A DNA stretch of 64,000 nt from Limnohabitans radicicola (lineage in GTDB: Bacteria; Pseudomonadota; Gammaproteobacteria; Burkholderiales; Burkholderiaceae_C). Shown piece by piece: positions 8,777 to 17,615 of the stretch. Location: contig NZ_JACYFT010000001.1 in the NCBI RefSeq assembly GCF_014837235.1, positions 509,688 through 573,687 on the forward strand, given 5' to 3'. The translations under genes and the position numbers were made by a program. Positions within the stretch are counted from its first letter, which is position 1. Each line of letters begins with the position of its first letter. The notes below the pieces were generated by a model. The model made no database searches. It worked only from the letters and a program-made list of their open reading frames with translations, and was not told the DNA's origin.

Positions 8777-9388
8777 TTACTTGCGCATGACCTTTTCAGA
8801 AGGGGTCAGTGCCTCAATGTAGGCTGGGCGCGAGAAGATGCGCTCGGCGTACTTGAGCAGCGGGGCGGCGTTCTTGGACAACTCGATGCCGTAGAAGTCC
8901 AGACGCCACAGCAGCGGTGCAATGGCCACGTCCAGCATGGAGAAGTTGTCGCCCAGCATGAACTTGTTTTTCAGGAACACGGGGGCCAGCTGCGTCAGGC
9001 GGTCGCGGATGTGCGAACGGGCTTTTTCCAGGGCCTTGTCGTTGCCTTTGAGCGCGCGGTTTTCCAGCGTGGTGACGTGGGTGAACAGCTCTTTTTCAAA
9101 GTTCAGCAGGAACAGGCGCACACGGGCACGGTCCACCGGGTCACCGGGCATCAGCTGAGGGTGTGGGAAGCGCTCATCGATGTACTCGTTGATGATGTTC
9201 GACTCGTACAGAATCAGGTCACGTTCCACCAGGATCGGCACCTGGCCGTAGGGGTTCATGACGCTGATGTCTTCGGGTTTGTTGTACAGGTCAACGTCAC
9301 GGATTTCGAAGTCCATGCCCTTTTCGAACAGCACAAAGCGGCAACGATGGGAAAAGGGACAAGTGGTTCCAGAATAAAGCACCATCAT
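8777..9388 (-). CDS. sspA: Stringent starvation protein A (GST-fold, RNA polymerase-associated)
   Basis: SspA is a glutathione-S-transferase-fold protein that binds RNA polymerase and alters transcription in stress. The 203-residue product starts MMVLYSGTTCPFSHRCR, the thioredoxin-fold beginning of the family. The PYGQVPILVERDLILYESNIINEYIDE block follows, with cis-proline (VP) and the ES pair. The helical C-terminal domain contains FMLGDNFSMLDVAIAPLLWRL. A good ribosome site (AGGAG) precedes the ATG at 9388, so an upstream in-frame start is not used here. It is followed directly by sspB. Confidence 0.94.
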   Translation of the reverse strand: MMVLYSGTTCPFSHRCRFVLFEKGMDFEIRDVDLYNKPEDISVMNPYGQVPILVERDLILYESNIINEYIDERFPHPQLMPGDPVDRARVRLFLLNFEKELFTHVTTLENRALKGNDKALEKARSHIRDRLTQLAPVFLKNKFMLGDNFSMLDVAIAPLLWRLDFYGIELSKNAAPLLKYAERIFSRPAYIEALTPSEKVMRK

Positions 9389-9416
9389 GGCTAGAGGCTC
9401 CTCTACAAAATCAAAA

Positions 9417-9450
9417 AGAGTGGGCAGCCATTTGGAGGCCGACCCACTCT
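9417..9450 (-). terminator. Intrinsic terminator of the petABC operon
   Basis: On the minus strand AGAGTGGG and CCCACTCT (8-bp stem, 18-base loop) are followed directly by TTTTTGATTTTG. It lies 34 bases after the cytochrome c1 stop and ahead of sspA, so it separates the bc1 operon from sspAB. Confidence 0.82.
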
Positions 9451-9454
9451 GCAA

Positions 9455-9473
9455 GACCCGAAGCTTTCGGGTC
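9455..9473 (-). repeat. Second hairpin between petC and its terminator
   Basis: GACCCGAA and TTCGGGTC form a perfect 8-bp stem with a 3-base loop, 11 bases after the petC stop. It has no T-run of its own. It may protect the 3' end of the bc1 mRNA or assist the terminator that follows. Confidence 0.5.
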
Positions 9474-9484
9474 GAAGGGGAAGA

Positions 9485-10252
9485 TTACTTGACGTCTTTC
9501 CAGAACGCGGCGTTCAGGCGCCAAGCGATCACAGTGAAGCACAACAAGAACAGCAGCACCCACACACCCACGCGCACGCGTGTGTTCTGTGCGGGCTCAC
9601 CCATCCACTGCAGATAGTTCACCAGATCACCCACAGCCTGGTCGTATTGCAGGGGGGTCATGGTGCCAGGCTTGATCTGCTTCCACTTGCCGGTGAAAAC
9701 TTCCACCGTGTGGCCATGCTCTTCGCGTTCTTCGAAGATCGGCTGACGCTCGCCCTGCAACTCCCACAGCACGTGCGGCATGCCCACGCTCGGGAACACC
9801 ATGTTGTTCCAGCCAGTGGCCTTGGTCTCGTCACGGTAGTAAGTGCGCAGGTAGGTGTACAAGTAGTCAGCGCCTGTGCCCTGGCCAGCTTTGGCGCGGG
9901 CGATCACGGTCAGGTCGGGCGGGTTGCCACCGAACCATTCCTTGGCCTGCTTGGGATCGATCGCGGCCTTCATGGTCTCGCCCACTTTATCGGTCGTGAA
10001 GAGCAGGTTGTCCTTGATCTGCTGGTCGGTCAGACCGATGTCTTTCAGGCGGTTGAAACGCATGAAAGCAGCAGAGTGGCAGTTCAGGCAATAGTTCACA
10101 AACAGCTTGGCGCCGTTTTGCAGGGAAGCCAGGTCGTTGGTCTTGACGGGCGCCTTGTCCCAGGCAATGCCGCCACCGCTGGAAGCGTGAGCACCTGCAG
10201 CCAAACCGAGGGCCATCACCAAGCCCAGAGCGATATTTTTCAGATTTTTCAT
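9485..10252 (-). CDS. petC: Cytochrome c1 of the bc1 complex
   Basis: This is the haem c subunit that passes electrons from the Rieske protein to soluble cytochrome c. The 255-residue precursor has a Sec signal peptide (LGLVMALGLAAGAHA). The haem site NYCLNCH follows with C55, C58 and H59. A late Met ligand region and a C-terminal membrane anchor (VWVLLFLLCFTVIAW) end the protein. The ATG at 10252 is preferred over a GTG three codons upstream. petC is last in petA-petB-petC and is followed by a strong terminator. Confidence 0.96.
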   Translation of the reverse strand: MKNLKNIALGLVMALGLAAGAHASSGGGIAWDKAPVKTNDLASLQNGAKLFVNYCLNCHSAAFMRFNRLKDIGLTDQQIKDNLLFTTDKVGETMKAAIDPKQAKEWFGGNPPDLTVIARAKAGQGTGADYLYTYLRTYYRDETKATGWNNMVFPSVGMPHVLWELQGERQPIFEEREEHGHTVEVFTGKWKQIKPGTMTPLQYDQAVGDLVNYLQWMGEPAQNTRVRVGVWVLLFLLCFTVIAWRLNAAFWKDVK

Positions 10253-10272
10253 GTTCGTCACTCTCCGGGATC

Positions 10273-11685
10273 TCAGTGAGGCTTGAAGGTCACGCGGTCA
10301 GGCACGGCCTTGGGCGTACCCAGCTGGCTCCACCAGGGCATCAGCAGGAAGAAGCCAAAGTAGAACAGGGTACCGAATTGAGACACGCGCTCACCGATGG
10401 GGGAAGGTGGCTGAACACCCAAATAACCCAAGATCAGGAAGATGATCACAAACACGCCATACAGGTATTTGTGCCAGTCAGGACGGTAGCGGATCGACTT
10501 GACCGGGCTGTTGTCCAGCCAAGGCAGGAAGAACAGGATGACGACAGCGCCACCCATCACGACCACACCCCAGAATTTGGCATCGATCGACAGCATCAGG
10601 GCAGAAATCACCACGGCAGCACCGACCACGGCCAGCTTGAGCACCTGAGGCAGCTTGCCCTTGACGACGGCCAGCACAGCACCACCGACCACGCAAGCGA
10701 TCAGGACGTACATCATTTCGGTGGTGATGGCACGCAGCATCGAATAGAAGGGCGTGAAATACCAGACGGGCGCGATGTGCGGCGGAGTCTTGAGCGGATC
10801 GGCCGGGATGAAGTTGTTGTACTCCAGGAAGTAGCCGCCCAGCTCAGGCGCGAAGAACACAATCGCTGTGAACGCCATCAGGAAGACGCTCACACCAAAA
10901 ATGTCATGCACGGTGTAGTAAGGGTGGAAAGGGATGCCATCCAATGGCTTGCCATTGGCATCCTTGGGGGCGTTCGGGCCCTTGATTTCCACGCCATCGG
11001 GGTTGTTGGAGCCCACGTCGTGCAAAGCCAGCAAGTGCGCCACCACCAAGCCCAAGAGGACCAGCGGCACAGCGATCACGTGGAAGCTGAAGAAGCGGTT
11101 CAGTGTGGCATCGCCCACCACGAAGTCGCCACGGATCAGCAAAGCCAAGTCAGGACCAATGAAAGGAATGGCCGAGAACAGGTTCACGATCACCTGGGCG
11201 CCCCAATAGGACATCTGGCCCCATGGCAGCAAGTAGCCCATGAAGGCTTCGGCCATCAGGCACAAGAAAATCGCGCAACCGAAGATCCAGACCAGCTCGC
11301 GCGGCTTGCGGTAGCTGCCGTACATCAGGCCACGGAACATGTGCAGGTACACCACCACAAAGAAGGCCGAAGCGCCAGTGGAGTGCATGTAACGGATCAG
11401 CCAGCCCCAGGGCACATCGCGCATGATGTACTCGACCGAAGCAAATGCCAGATTGGCATCGGGCTTGTAGTGCATGACCAGGAAGATGCCGGTCACGATC
11501 TGAATCACCAGCACCAGCAAGGACAGCGAACCGAAGATGTACCAGAGGTTGAAGTTCTTCGGTGCGTAGTACTCGGCCATGTGGACGCGGTAGGCGTCGA
11601 AGGCGGTGGGGAAACGGTTTTCAAACCAATTGCTCAGTTTGGCGCCCGCTGAGGCGTTGGGGGAAATTTCCTTGAATTCAGCCAT
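10273..11685 (-). CDS. petB: Cytochrome b of the bc1 complex
   Basis: This is the two-haem b transmembrane subunit that forms the quinol-oxidising and quinone-reducing sites. The 470-residue product has the usual eight-helix layout, with GxxLxxxY-like and HxxG stretches in the first four helices. The quinol-site PEWY-like motif appears as PVWYFTPFY, a common proteobacterial variant. Extra C-terminal helices make it longer than the mitochondrial form, as in other betaproteobacteria. The ATG at 11685 (MAEFKEI) is preferred. It lies 11 bases after petA and 20 before petC. Confidence 0.96.
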   Translation of the reverse strand: MAEFKEISPNASAGAKLSNWFENRFPTAFDAYRVHMAEYYAPKNFNLWYIFGSLSLLVLVIQIVTGIFLVMHYKPDANLAFASVEYIMRDVPWGWLIRYMHSTGASAFFVVVYLHMFRGLMYGSYRKPRELVWIFGCAIFLCLMAEAFMGYLLPWGQMSYWGAQVIVNLFSAIPFIGPDLALLIRGDFVVGDATLNRFFSFHVIAVPLVLLGLVVAHLLALHDVGSNNPDGVEIKGPNAPKDANGKPLDGIPFHPYYTVHDIFGVSVFLMAFTAIVFFAPELGGYFLEYNNFIPADPLKTPPHIAPVWYFTPFYSMLRAITTEMMYVLIACVVGGAVLAVVKGKLPQVLKLAVVGAAVVISALMLSIDAKFWGVVVMGGAVVILFFLPWLDNSPVKSIRYRPDWHKYLYGVFVIIFLILGYLGVQPPSPIGERVSQFGTLFYFGFFLLMPWWSQLGTPKAVPDRVTFKPH

Positions 11686-11696
11686 GTCTCTCTCCA

Positions 11697-12293
11697 TCAG
11701 GCCTTCTTGTCTTCACCCACCAACAACTTGGTGTCCGACAGGTACATGTGCGGTGGCACTTCGAGGTTGTCTGGTGCGGGCTTGTTCTTGAACACGCGGC
11801 CAGCCAGGTCGAAAGTCGAGCCATGGCAAGGGCACAGGAAGCCGCCATTCCAGTCATCGGGCAGCGAAGGCTGAGCGCCGGGCTGGAACTTGTCGGAAGG
11901 CGAGCAGCCCAGGTGCGAACAGATGCCCACGCCGACAAAAATTTCCGGCTTGATGGAGCGGTGCTGGTTCTTGGCGTACTCGGGGGTGGGGTAAGCCTTG
12001 CGATCCGAGTTGGGGTCGGCCAACTGCGCCTCGGTTTTTTTGAGAGACTCCAGCTGATCGGAAGTCCGCTTCATGATCCACACGGGCTTGCCGCGCCATT
12101 CCACGGTCATTTTTTCACCGGGTTTGAGGCCGGAAATGTCCACTTCCACCGCGGCACCGGCGGCTTTCGCCTTTTCGGATGGCTGGAAAGTGCTGACAAA
12201 TGGGGTGGCCACGGCCACTGCACCGACGGCTCCGGCAGCACCGGTGGCGACAAGCCATGTCCGTTTGCTGCTGTCGACTGGGGTATCACTCAT
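11697..12293 (-). CDS. petA: Rieske iron-sulfur protein of the bc1 complex
   Basis: This protein carries a 2Fe-2S cluster and shuttles electrons from quinol to cytochrome c1. The 198-residue product has an N-terminal anchor and cluster-binding boxes CSHLGC and CPCHGS, complete with the two His and two Cys ligands plus the bridging disulphide cysteines. The N-terminus SKRTWLVATG looks like a Tat signal but has KR in place of the twin arginine. It heads the petABC operon. A -10-like TACAAT lies about 40 bases upstream and GAGGA is the ribosome site. Confidence 0.96.
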   Translation of the reverse strand: MSDTPVDSSKRTWLVATGAAGAVGAVAVATPFVSTFQPSEKAKAAGAAVEVDISGLKPGEKMTVEWRGKPVWIMKRTSDQLESLKKTEAQLADPNSDRKAYPTPEYAKNQHRSIKPEIFVGVGICSHLGCSPSDKFQPGAQPSLPDDWNGGFLCPCHGSTFDLAGRVFKNKPAPDNLEVPPHMYLSDTKLLVGEDKKA

Positions 12294-12331
12294 GGAAATC
12301 CTCTGCGAGTCTGAATCTGGGTCAACCTTGG

Positions 12332-12337
12332 ATTGTA
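12332..12337 (-). promoter_or_regulatory. Likely -10 box of the petABC promoter
   Basis: On the minus strand TACAAT matches five of six -10 consensus bases and lies 39 bases upstream of the petA ATG. No good -35 is seen at 16-18 bases, so this promoter is weakly supported or depends on an activator. Confidence 0.35.
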
Positions 12338-12338
12338 G

Positions 12339-12367
12339 CGGACAGAAACAGACAGACTTCTTACAAA
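12339..12367 (+). promoter_or_regulatory. Possible mscL promoter
   Basis: CGGACA and TACAAA are 17 bases apart, each matching four of six sigma-70 consensus bases. They would start a transcript about 60 bases before mscL. It overlaps the region of the divergent petA promoter. Confidence 0.35.
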
Positions 12368-12433
12368 ATTTAAGCCGCTGTGGCCAAACGAATCTGGCAG
12401 GATGATCCCCATCTTCACCGACGGAGTTTCACC

Positions 12434-12868
12434 ATGTCGTTCATTCATGAATTTAAATCTTTTGCACTCAAAGGCAACGTCATGGACCTCGCTGTCGGGG
12501 TGATCATCGGCGGCGCCTTCGGCAAAATTGTGGATTCGGTCGTCAGCGACCTGATCATGCCCCTGGTCAGCAAAGCGTTCGGCGGACTTGATTTTTCAGG
12601 CTACTACATTGCCCTGTCGGGCCAAACGGCGGGCCTGCCGTTGGCCGAAGCCAAAAAACTCGGTGCAGTCTTCGCTTATGGCAATTTCATCACCGTCGCG
12701 CTGAACTTCGCCATTTTGGCCTTCATCATTTTCGTGATCATTCGCCAAATGAACCGTCTGACGGCCAGCCGCGATGCGGCCCCTGCAGCCCCCACCGAGC
12801 CGCCTCCCCCCAGCGAAGATGTGCTGCTGCTGCGCGAAATCCGCGACAGCCTGAAAAACAAGTCCTGA
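12434..12868 (+). CDS. mscL: Large-conductance mechanosensitive channel MscL
   Basis: MscL is a pentameric inner-membrane safety valve that opens on hypo-osmotic shock. The 144-residue product starts [30 protein letters not shown], where the amphipathic N-terminal helix and the first, gate-forming helix are typical. The second helix [19 protein letters not shown] is followed by a charged cytoplasmic helix ending in [11 protein letters not shown] ribosome site (GGAG) precedes the ATG at 12434, and the in-frame upstream extension is not credible. The stop lies 6 bases from the end of the converging pdxA. Confidence 0.97.
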   Translation: MSFIHEFKSFALKGNVMDLAVGVIIGGAFGKIVDSVVSDLIMPLVSKAFGGLDFSGYYIALSGQTAGLPLAEAKKLGAVFAYGNFITVALNFAILAFIIFVIIRQMNRLTASRDAAPAAPTEPPPPSEDVLLLREIRDSLKNKS

Positions 12869-12874
12869 AAGTCC

Positions 12875-13930
12875 TCAGATCGGCAAACCCGCCAGCTGGC
12901 GCGCCATGCGCAAGGCCTGGATCAGGCTGCTGGGGTCTGCCCTGCCTTGTCCGGCCAGTTCCATGGCCGTGCCGTGGTCCGGGCTGGTGCGGATCAAGGG
13001 CAGGCCCAGGGTGACGTTCACGCCCTGCTCCACCCCCAGGTACTTGACCGGGATCAAGCCCTGGTCGTGGTACATCGCGATCACCACATCGAACTCACCC
13101 GGCTGGTCGGCTTTGCGCCGGGCCCGCATGAACACGGTGTCCGGCGCAAAAGGCCCATGCACATCCATGCCCTCTGTGCGCGCCTGGGCCAGCGCCGGTT
13201 GCAGCACCTCGATTTCTTCCCGGCCAAACAAACCGCCTTCGCCTGCGTGCGGGTTCACCCCCGCCACCCCGATGCGAGGCGCGTGCCCCAGCAAGCGGCT
13301 GAGCGATGCATGCGTGATGCGCAGCGTCTGCAACACCTGCTCATGGGTGATGGCCTCCAGCGCATCGCGCAGCGACACATGGATGCTGACCAGCACCGTG
13401 CGCAACTCGTCATTGGCCAGCATCATGCGCACCGGCATGGCGCCCGGCGCCACACCGGCATGGCGAGCCGCCTCGGCTTGCAGCAACTCGGTGTGACCCG
13501 GGTACGCATTCCAGGGCACCCCTGCGGCGTGCAAAGCCTCTTTGTGCAACGGCGCGGTGACCAATGCAGCCACCTCGCCGCGCAAGGCGGCCCGGGTGGC
13601 CCACAACACGCATTCACCCGCCAAGCGTCCTGCGCGGGCATCGATCTGCCCCCAAGGCAATACAGGCGCCGCGTCCACCACCTGCAGCACGGGCACGCAG
13701 CGCTCAGGCACTTGCCAAGCCTCAGCGGCGGCGGTGATTTCGCAAACCGGCAGGCCCACGGGCGACGCCACCAGGGCGGCTGCGCGGCGCATGACACCCA
13801 CATCGCCCGCTACAAAGCAGCCCCGCGTCAGGATCGGCGCTTGCAGCCAAGCTTTGGCGATGGTCTCGGGGCCGATGCCGCACGGGTCACCCGGCGTGAT
13901 GGCGATGGGCAGGGGATGGAGTTCGCTCAT
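12875..13930 (-). CDS. pdxA: 4-hydroxythreonine-4-phosphate dehydrogenase PdxA
   Basis: PdxA oxidises 4-phosphohydroxythreonine in the DXP-dependent pyridoxal phosphate pathway. The 351-residue product opens with ITPGDPCGIGPE, a family hallmark. Metal-binding histidines lie in the GHTELLQ segment, in the middle of the protein, and in AMYHDQGLIPVKYLG near the C-terminus. Length and motif order are normal. It follows the Nif3-like gene by only 3 bases on the same strand and is likely co-transcribed with it. Confidence 0.96.
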   Translation of the reverse strand: MSELHPLPIAITPGDPCGIGPETIAKAWLQAPILTRGCFVAGDVGVMRRAAALVASPVGLPVCEITAAAEAWQVPERCVPVLQVVDAAPVLPWGQIDARAGRLAGECVLWATRAALRGEVAALVTAPLHKEALHAAGVPWNAYPGHTELLQAEAARHAGVAPGAMPVRMMLANDELRTVLVSIHVSLRDALEAITHEQVLQTLRITHASLSRLLGHAPRIGVAGVNPHAGEGGLFGREEIEVLQPALAQARTEGMDVHGPFAPDTVFMRARRKADQPGEFDVVIAMYHDQGLIPVKYLGVEQGVNVTLGLPLIRTSPDHGTAMELAGQGRADPSSLIQALRMARQLAGLPI

Positions 13931-13933
13931 GGC

Positions 13934-14680
13934 TCAGGCCGGGTTGTCGATGTCGATGAACTCGTGCACCAGCCCCAGCTGCGCCGCCACATGCGCGGCC
14001 ACAGCGGGCGCGCCATAGCGCTCGGTGGCATGGTGCCCACAGGTCAAAAAGGCCACGCCCGTCTCTCTGGCCAGGTGGGCCTGCGGCTCGGAGATTTCGC
14101 CCGTGATGAAGGCATCCGCCCCGGCTGCGATGGCCGCTTCAAAATACCCTTGTGCGCCCCCTGTGCACCAGGCCACACGGCGAATGGCGCGCCCATCACC
14201 CGGCACGCAGACCACCGAGCGCCCCAGCAACGACTGCACGTGCGCCGACAGCGCATCGGCATGGGTCAGATCGCAAGCGCCCACAAAACCCAGATCCTGT
14301 TCACCAAAGCGGGCATCGGCCTGCCAGCCCAGCACACGGCCCAGCTGCGCGTTGTTGCCCAGCTCGGAGTGCGCATCCAGCGGCAGGTGGTAAGCAAACA
14401 GGTGGATGTCATGCGCCAGCAGCAAACGCAAACGCTCACGCATCCAGCCGGTGATGCGACCATCCTGGCCTCGCCAGAACAGCCCGTGGTGCACCAACAC
14501 AGCGTCGGCCTCTGCGGCTATGGCCGCCTCGATCAAAGCACGGCTGGCCGTGACGCCGCTGACCAGCTTGCGGATGTCACGCCCACCCTCGACCTGCAGG
14601 CCGTTGGGGCCGTAGTCGCGGAATCTCTCAGGCTGCAGCAGCGCGTCCAGCGTCTGGCCCAGGGTTTTGGCATCGATCAT
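13934..14680 (-). CDS. Nif3-like dinuclear metal-centre protein
   Basis: The 248-residue product belongs to the Nif3/YbgI family of hexameric proteins with two metal ions per subunit; YbgI-type members have been linked to GTP cyclohydrolase-like activity, but the general role is unsettled. The start MIDAKTLGQTLDALLQPERF and the YGPNGLQVEG segment are diagnostic. The metal ligands are seen in VHHGLFWRGQ and TCGHHATERYG. The ATG at 14680 is used; an in-frame extension of more than 100 codons upstream would run through the divergent protease gene. It lies just upstream of pdxA. Confidence 0.9.
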   Translation of the reverse strand: MIDAKTLGQTLDALLQPERFRDYGPNGLQVEGGRDIRKLVSGVTASRALIEAAIAAEADAVLVHHGLFWRGQDGRITGWMRERLRLLLAHDIHLFAYHLPLDAHSELGNNAQLGRVLGWQADARFGEQDLGFVGACDLTHADALSAHVQSLLGRSVVCVPGDGRAIRRVAWCTGGAQGYFEAAIAAGADAFITGEISEPQAHLARETGVAFLTCGHHATERYGAPAVAAHVAAQLGLVHEFIDIDNPA

Positions 14681-14807
14681 GGGTGTGTGGCGTGTGGGTG
14701 AATCGCTATTGTGGCGCAAGCCTTTGCATGCGCCGTACAGGTCAAGCATTCTCCGAGCCACACCCCGGAAAATGGCAGCACGGTCGAAAAAAGGGACAAT
14801 CCCGACC

Positions 14808-15953
14808 ATGAAACGCTCCTGGCTTCTTTTTTCGCAATCGGTGACCGTGCTGTTGGCCCTGTGGTTCATCGTCGCCACCCTCAAACCTGAATGGCTGCAA
14901 GGCGTACAACGCAGCGGCGGCATGACCCTGCTGCAGGCCCCCGCCACCAGCACCGAGGCGCGCGTGGCGGGCAGCCTGAGCGGCGCAGCACAAAAAGCGT
15001 CCCCGGCCGTGGTCAGCATCAACACCAGCAAGGCCAAGCAGTCCAAGCTGCAAGACCCCTGGTCACGTTACTTTCATGGCGACCCGGACGAAGACAACTC
15101 GGCAGGCCTGGGCAGCGGCGTGATCGTCAGCCCCGAGGGGCACATCCTCACCAACAACCATGTGATCGAGGAGGCCGACGACATCGAAGTAGTCCTGACC
15201 GATGGCCGCCGCGCGCAAGCCAAGGTGATCGGCACCGACCCGGACAGCGACCTGGCCCTGCTCAAAATCACCATGGACAAACTGCCGGTCATCGTGCTCG
15301 GTCAGTCGGAGGGCCTGCGTGTGGGCGACATCGCCCTGGCCATTGGCAACCCCTTTGGCGTAGGCCAGACCGTGACCTCGGGCATCGTCAGCGCGCTGGG
15401 CCGCAACCAACTGGGCATCAACACTTTTGAAAACTTCATCCAGACCGATGCCGCCATCAACCCCGGCAACTCGGGCGGTGCGCTGGTCGATGTGAATGGC
15501 CACCTGATCGGCATCAACACCGCCATCTATTCCCGCTCGGGCGGCAACATGGGCATCGGCTTTGCCATTCCCGTGTCCACAGCCCTGTCGGTCATGAAAG
15601 ACCTGATCCGCGACGGCAAAGTCACCCGAGGCTGGATTGGCGTGGAGCCCCAGGACCTGAGCCCGGAGCTGGCCGCGACATTCAATCTGCCCTCTGGCAC
15701 AGGCCAGGACGCCTTGACGGGCGTGGTCATCACCGGCGTGCTGCAAAACGGCCCGGCAGCCAAAGCGGGCATCCGCCCCGGAGATGTGATCGTGAAAGTC
15801 AACAGCCAGTCGGTTGGCAATGTGTCCGAGCTGCTCAGCAGCGTGGCCAGCTTGTCACCCGGTGCCAAAGCCCAGCTGCAGGTCTGGCGCCGTCAGGGCC
15901 TGACGGACATCACCATCACGCCAGGCCAGCGCCCCTCGCCGCGCCATCGCTGA
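14808..15953 (+). CDS. Membrane-anchored DegS/Do-type serine protease with one PDZ domain
   Basis: This is a periplasmic trypsin-like protease of the S1C (HtrA) family. The 381-residue product has a single N-terminal membrane anchor (residues 4-24), which resembles DegS. The catalytic triad is H118 (TNNHVI), D148 (SDLALL) and S222 (NPGNSGGAL). One PDZ domain occupies about 280-375, with the GIRPGDVIVKVN core. The length is close to DegS (about 355). A role in sigma-E signalling is possible but not shown here. It converges on tatC, with a hairpin filling the gap. Confidence 0.92.
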   Translation: MKRSWLLFSQSVTVLLALWFIVATLKPEWLQGVQRSGGMTLLQAPATSTEARVAGSLSGAAQKASPAVVSINTSKAKQSKLQDPWSRYFHGDPDEDNSAGLGSGVIVSPEGHILTNNHVIEEADDIEVVLTDGRRAQAKVIGTDPDSDLALLKITMDKLPVIVLGQSEGLRVGDIALAIGNPFGVGQTVTSGIVSALGRNQLGINTFENFIQTDAAINPGNSGGALVDVNGHLIGINTAIYSRSGGNMGIGFAIPVSTALSVMKDLIRDGKVTRGWIGVEPQDLSPELAATFNLPSGTGQDALTGVVITGVLQNGPAAKAGIRPGDVIVKVNSQSVGNVSELLSSVASLSPGAKAQLQVWRRQGLTDITITPGQRPSPRHR

Positions 15954-15974
15954 TGGCCGCAGGCTGCGCGGCCA
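15954..15974. terminator. Hairpin between converging protease and tatC genes
   Basis: TGGCCGC (15954-15960) and GCGGCCA (15968-15974) form a perfect 7-bp stem with a 7-base loop. It starts directly after the protease stop and ends two bases before the tatC stop, so it can end both transcripts. There is no T-run. Confidence 0.5.
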
Positions 15975-15976
15975 AC

Positions 15977-16762
15977 TCAAGCCGAAGGTTCTGCGTCAGG
16001 TGCCTGCGTGTGCTTGATGAAAATCTGCGCCGCCCAAATGCCCATTTCGTAAAGCAGGCACATGGGAATGGCCAGCGCCAGTTGTGACACCACATCGGGC
16101 GGCGTGACCACGGCTGCGATCACGAAGGCCAGCACCACAAAGTAGCCGCGGAAGTCCTTGAGCTTTTGCACGCTCACAATGCCCATGCGGGCCAGCACCA
16201 CCACCACCACCGGCACCTCAAACGCCAGGCCAAAGGCCAGGAACATGGTCAGCACAAAGCTGAGATAGGCCTCGATGTCAGGCGCGGCCGTGATGCTCTT
16301 GGGTGCAAAGCCCTGGATGAACTTGAACACCTGCCCGAACACGAAGAAGTAGCAAAACGCCACCCCCACGAAAAACAACAAGGTACTGGACACCACCAAA
16401 GGCAGGATCAGCTTTTTCTCATGGGCATACAGGCCTGGCGCCACAAAGGCCCACATCTGGTAGAGCACCACCGGCAAGGCGATCAAAAACGCCGTCATCA
16501 GCATGATCTTGAGCGGCACCATGAACGGCGAGATGACCGAGGTCGCGATCAGCGTGGCCCCCTTGGGCAAATGCGCCACCAAAGGCGCGGCCAGCAGGTC
16601 GTACAGCTCGCCTGGGCCAGGGTAAAGCGACAGGGCCACCGCCGCCACCGCGATGGCCAGCATGGCACGCACCAGGCGGTCGCGCAGCTCGATCAGGTGA
16701 GCGACAAAGGGCTGCTCAGTGCCGGCCAATTCGTCTTCGGGCTTGGGAGGGGTATCGGACAT
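15977..16762 (-). CDS. tatC: Sec-independent (Tat) translocase subunit TatC
   Basis: TatC recognises twin-arginine signal peptides and forms the core of the translocon with TatB. The 261-residue product has six membrane segments. The hallmark N-terminal sequence PFVAHLIELRDRLVRAM, with the conserved glutamate and arginines, lies at residues 19-35, and the FAFGLAFEVPVV-like block is in the fourth segment. It follows tatB by about 50 bases and closes a long one-strand block. Clients in this window are the Rieske protein and MsrP. Confidence 0.97.
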   Translation of the reverse strand: MSDTPPKPEDELAGTEQPFVAHLIELRDRLVRAMLAIAVAAVALSLYPGPGELYDLLAAPLVAHLPKGATLIATSVISPFMVPLKIMLMTAFLIALPVVLYQMWAFVAPGLYAHEKKLILPLVVSSTLLFFVGVAFCYFFVFGQVFKFIQGFAPKSITAAPDIEAYLSFVLTMFLAFGLAFEVPVVVVVLARMGIVSVQKLKDFRGYFVVLAFVIAAVVTPPDVVSQLALAIPMCLLYEMGIWAAQIFIKHTQAPDAEPSA

Positions 16763-16811
16763 GAGGGAATCCAGGGGTCAGCGCAGCCGCTTGCCGCAGT
16801 GACCAGTGCAA

Positions 16812-17273
16812 TCAGTTGAGTGGCTTGGGCCGGTAACGGGCCACGCGGGCCGCGCCGGACAAGGCTTTGGTCCGCACGCCCGAGCGGGCTTTGTACCACT
16901 GCGGCACAGCGCCGCGCTTGAGGCGCCAGTGCTTGCCAGGGTGCTTGTATTCAGGCGGGGGTGGCGTCCAAGGCGACGACTCGGCCGACGCGCTGGACGT
17001 CACCTCGGCCCAGTCCTTCTCGAAATCCGAAGCACTGGTCTGCACCGACTGCTCCACATCGCGGGCGGCGGATTCGACCGTGTCCTTCATCTTTTTGAGC
17101 TCTTCCAGGTCCATGGACCGGTTGACCTCGGCCTTGACGTCGGCCACATAGCGCTGCGCCTTGCCCAACAAGGTGCCCACTGTTCGCGCCACGCGCGGCA
17201 GTTTCTCGGGGCCGATCACAATCAGCGCCACAGCGCCAATCAGCGCGATTTTGGAAATGCCTAAATCAAGCAA
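16812..17273 (-). CDS. tatB: Tat translocase subunit TatB
   Basis: TatB forms the signal-peptide receptor with TatC. The 153-residue product begins with the hallmark [32 protein letters not shown], a short membrane helix, a glycine-proline hinge and an amphipathic helix. A charged, variable tail rich in S, P and K follows. The start codon is TTG at 17273; no ATG lies nearby, and this start matches the family N-terminus. It sits between tatA and tatC in the tat operon. Confidence 0.95.
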   Translation of the reverse strand: MLDLGISKIALIGAVALIVIGPEKLPRVARTVGTLLGKAQRYVADVKAEVNRSMDLEELKKMKDTVESAARDVEQSVQTSASDFEKDWAEVTSSASAESSPWTPPPPEYKHPGKHWRLKRGAVPQWYKARSGVRTKALSGAARVARYRPKPLN

Positions 17274-17293
17274 AACGGGCCTGGCTGTTCAGT

Positions 17294-17527
17294 TCAGGAC
17301 TTGGTCTTGGCTTCCACGTCGATCGTGGTTTTGTCAGCCTGAACCTGCTGCGCTGCCACAGGGGTCGCGGGCTTTTCTTCGGAAGTGTTGCCTTCTTTCA
17401 TGCCGTCCTTGAAGCCCTTGACGGCGCCGCCCAGGTCAGAACCGATGTTCTTGAGCTTTTTGGTGCCGAACACCATCACGACGATCAGCAAAACGATCAG
17501 CCAGTGCCAAATGGAAAAGGAACCCAT
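17294..17527 (-). CDS. tatA: Tat translocase pore subunit TatA
   Basis: TatA assembles into the variable-size pore used by folded proteins. The 77-residue product has the classic [19 protein letters not shown] membrane helix, the [21 protein letters not shown] amphipathic helix and an acidic or charged tail. A strong ribosome site (AGGAG) lies 7 bases before the ATG. It is the first of tatABC and follows the HIT gene by 88 bases. Confidence 0.96.
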   Translation of the reverse strand: MGSFSIWHWLIVLLIVVMVFGTKKLKNIGSDLGGAVKGFKDGMKEGNTSEEKPATPVAAQQVQADKTTIDVEAKTKS

Positions 17528-17615
17528 GAAATTCTCCTAACGTTGATTCGGGATTCTAAAGGGGTTGTCCGGGTGCATGGCAAACGCCTGCAAACCCAAG
17601 GCCATCCCCAGTCTG

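Noticed and set aside
12947..14701. A long plus-strand frame opposite pdxA and the Nif3-like gene
   Set aside because: It is a shadow of two well-supported genes and has no recognisable domain.
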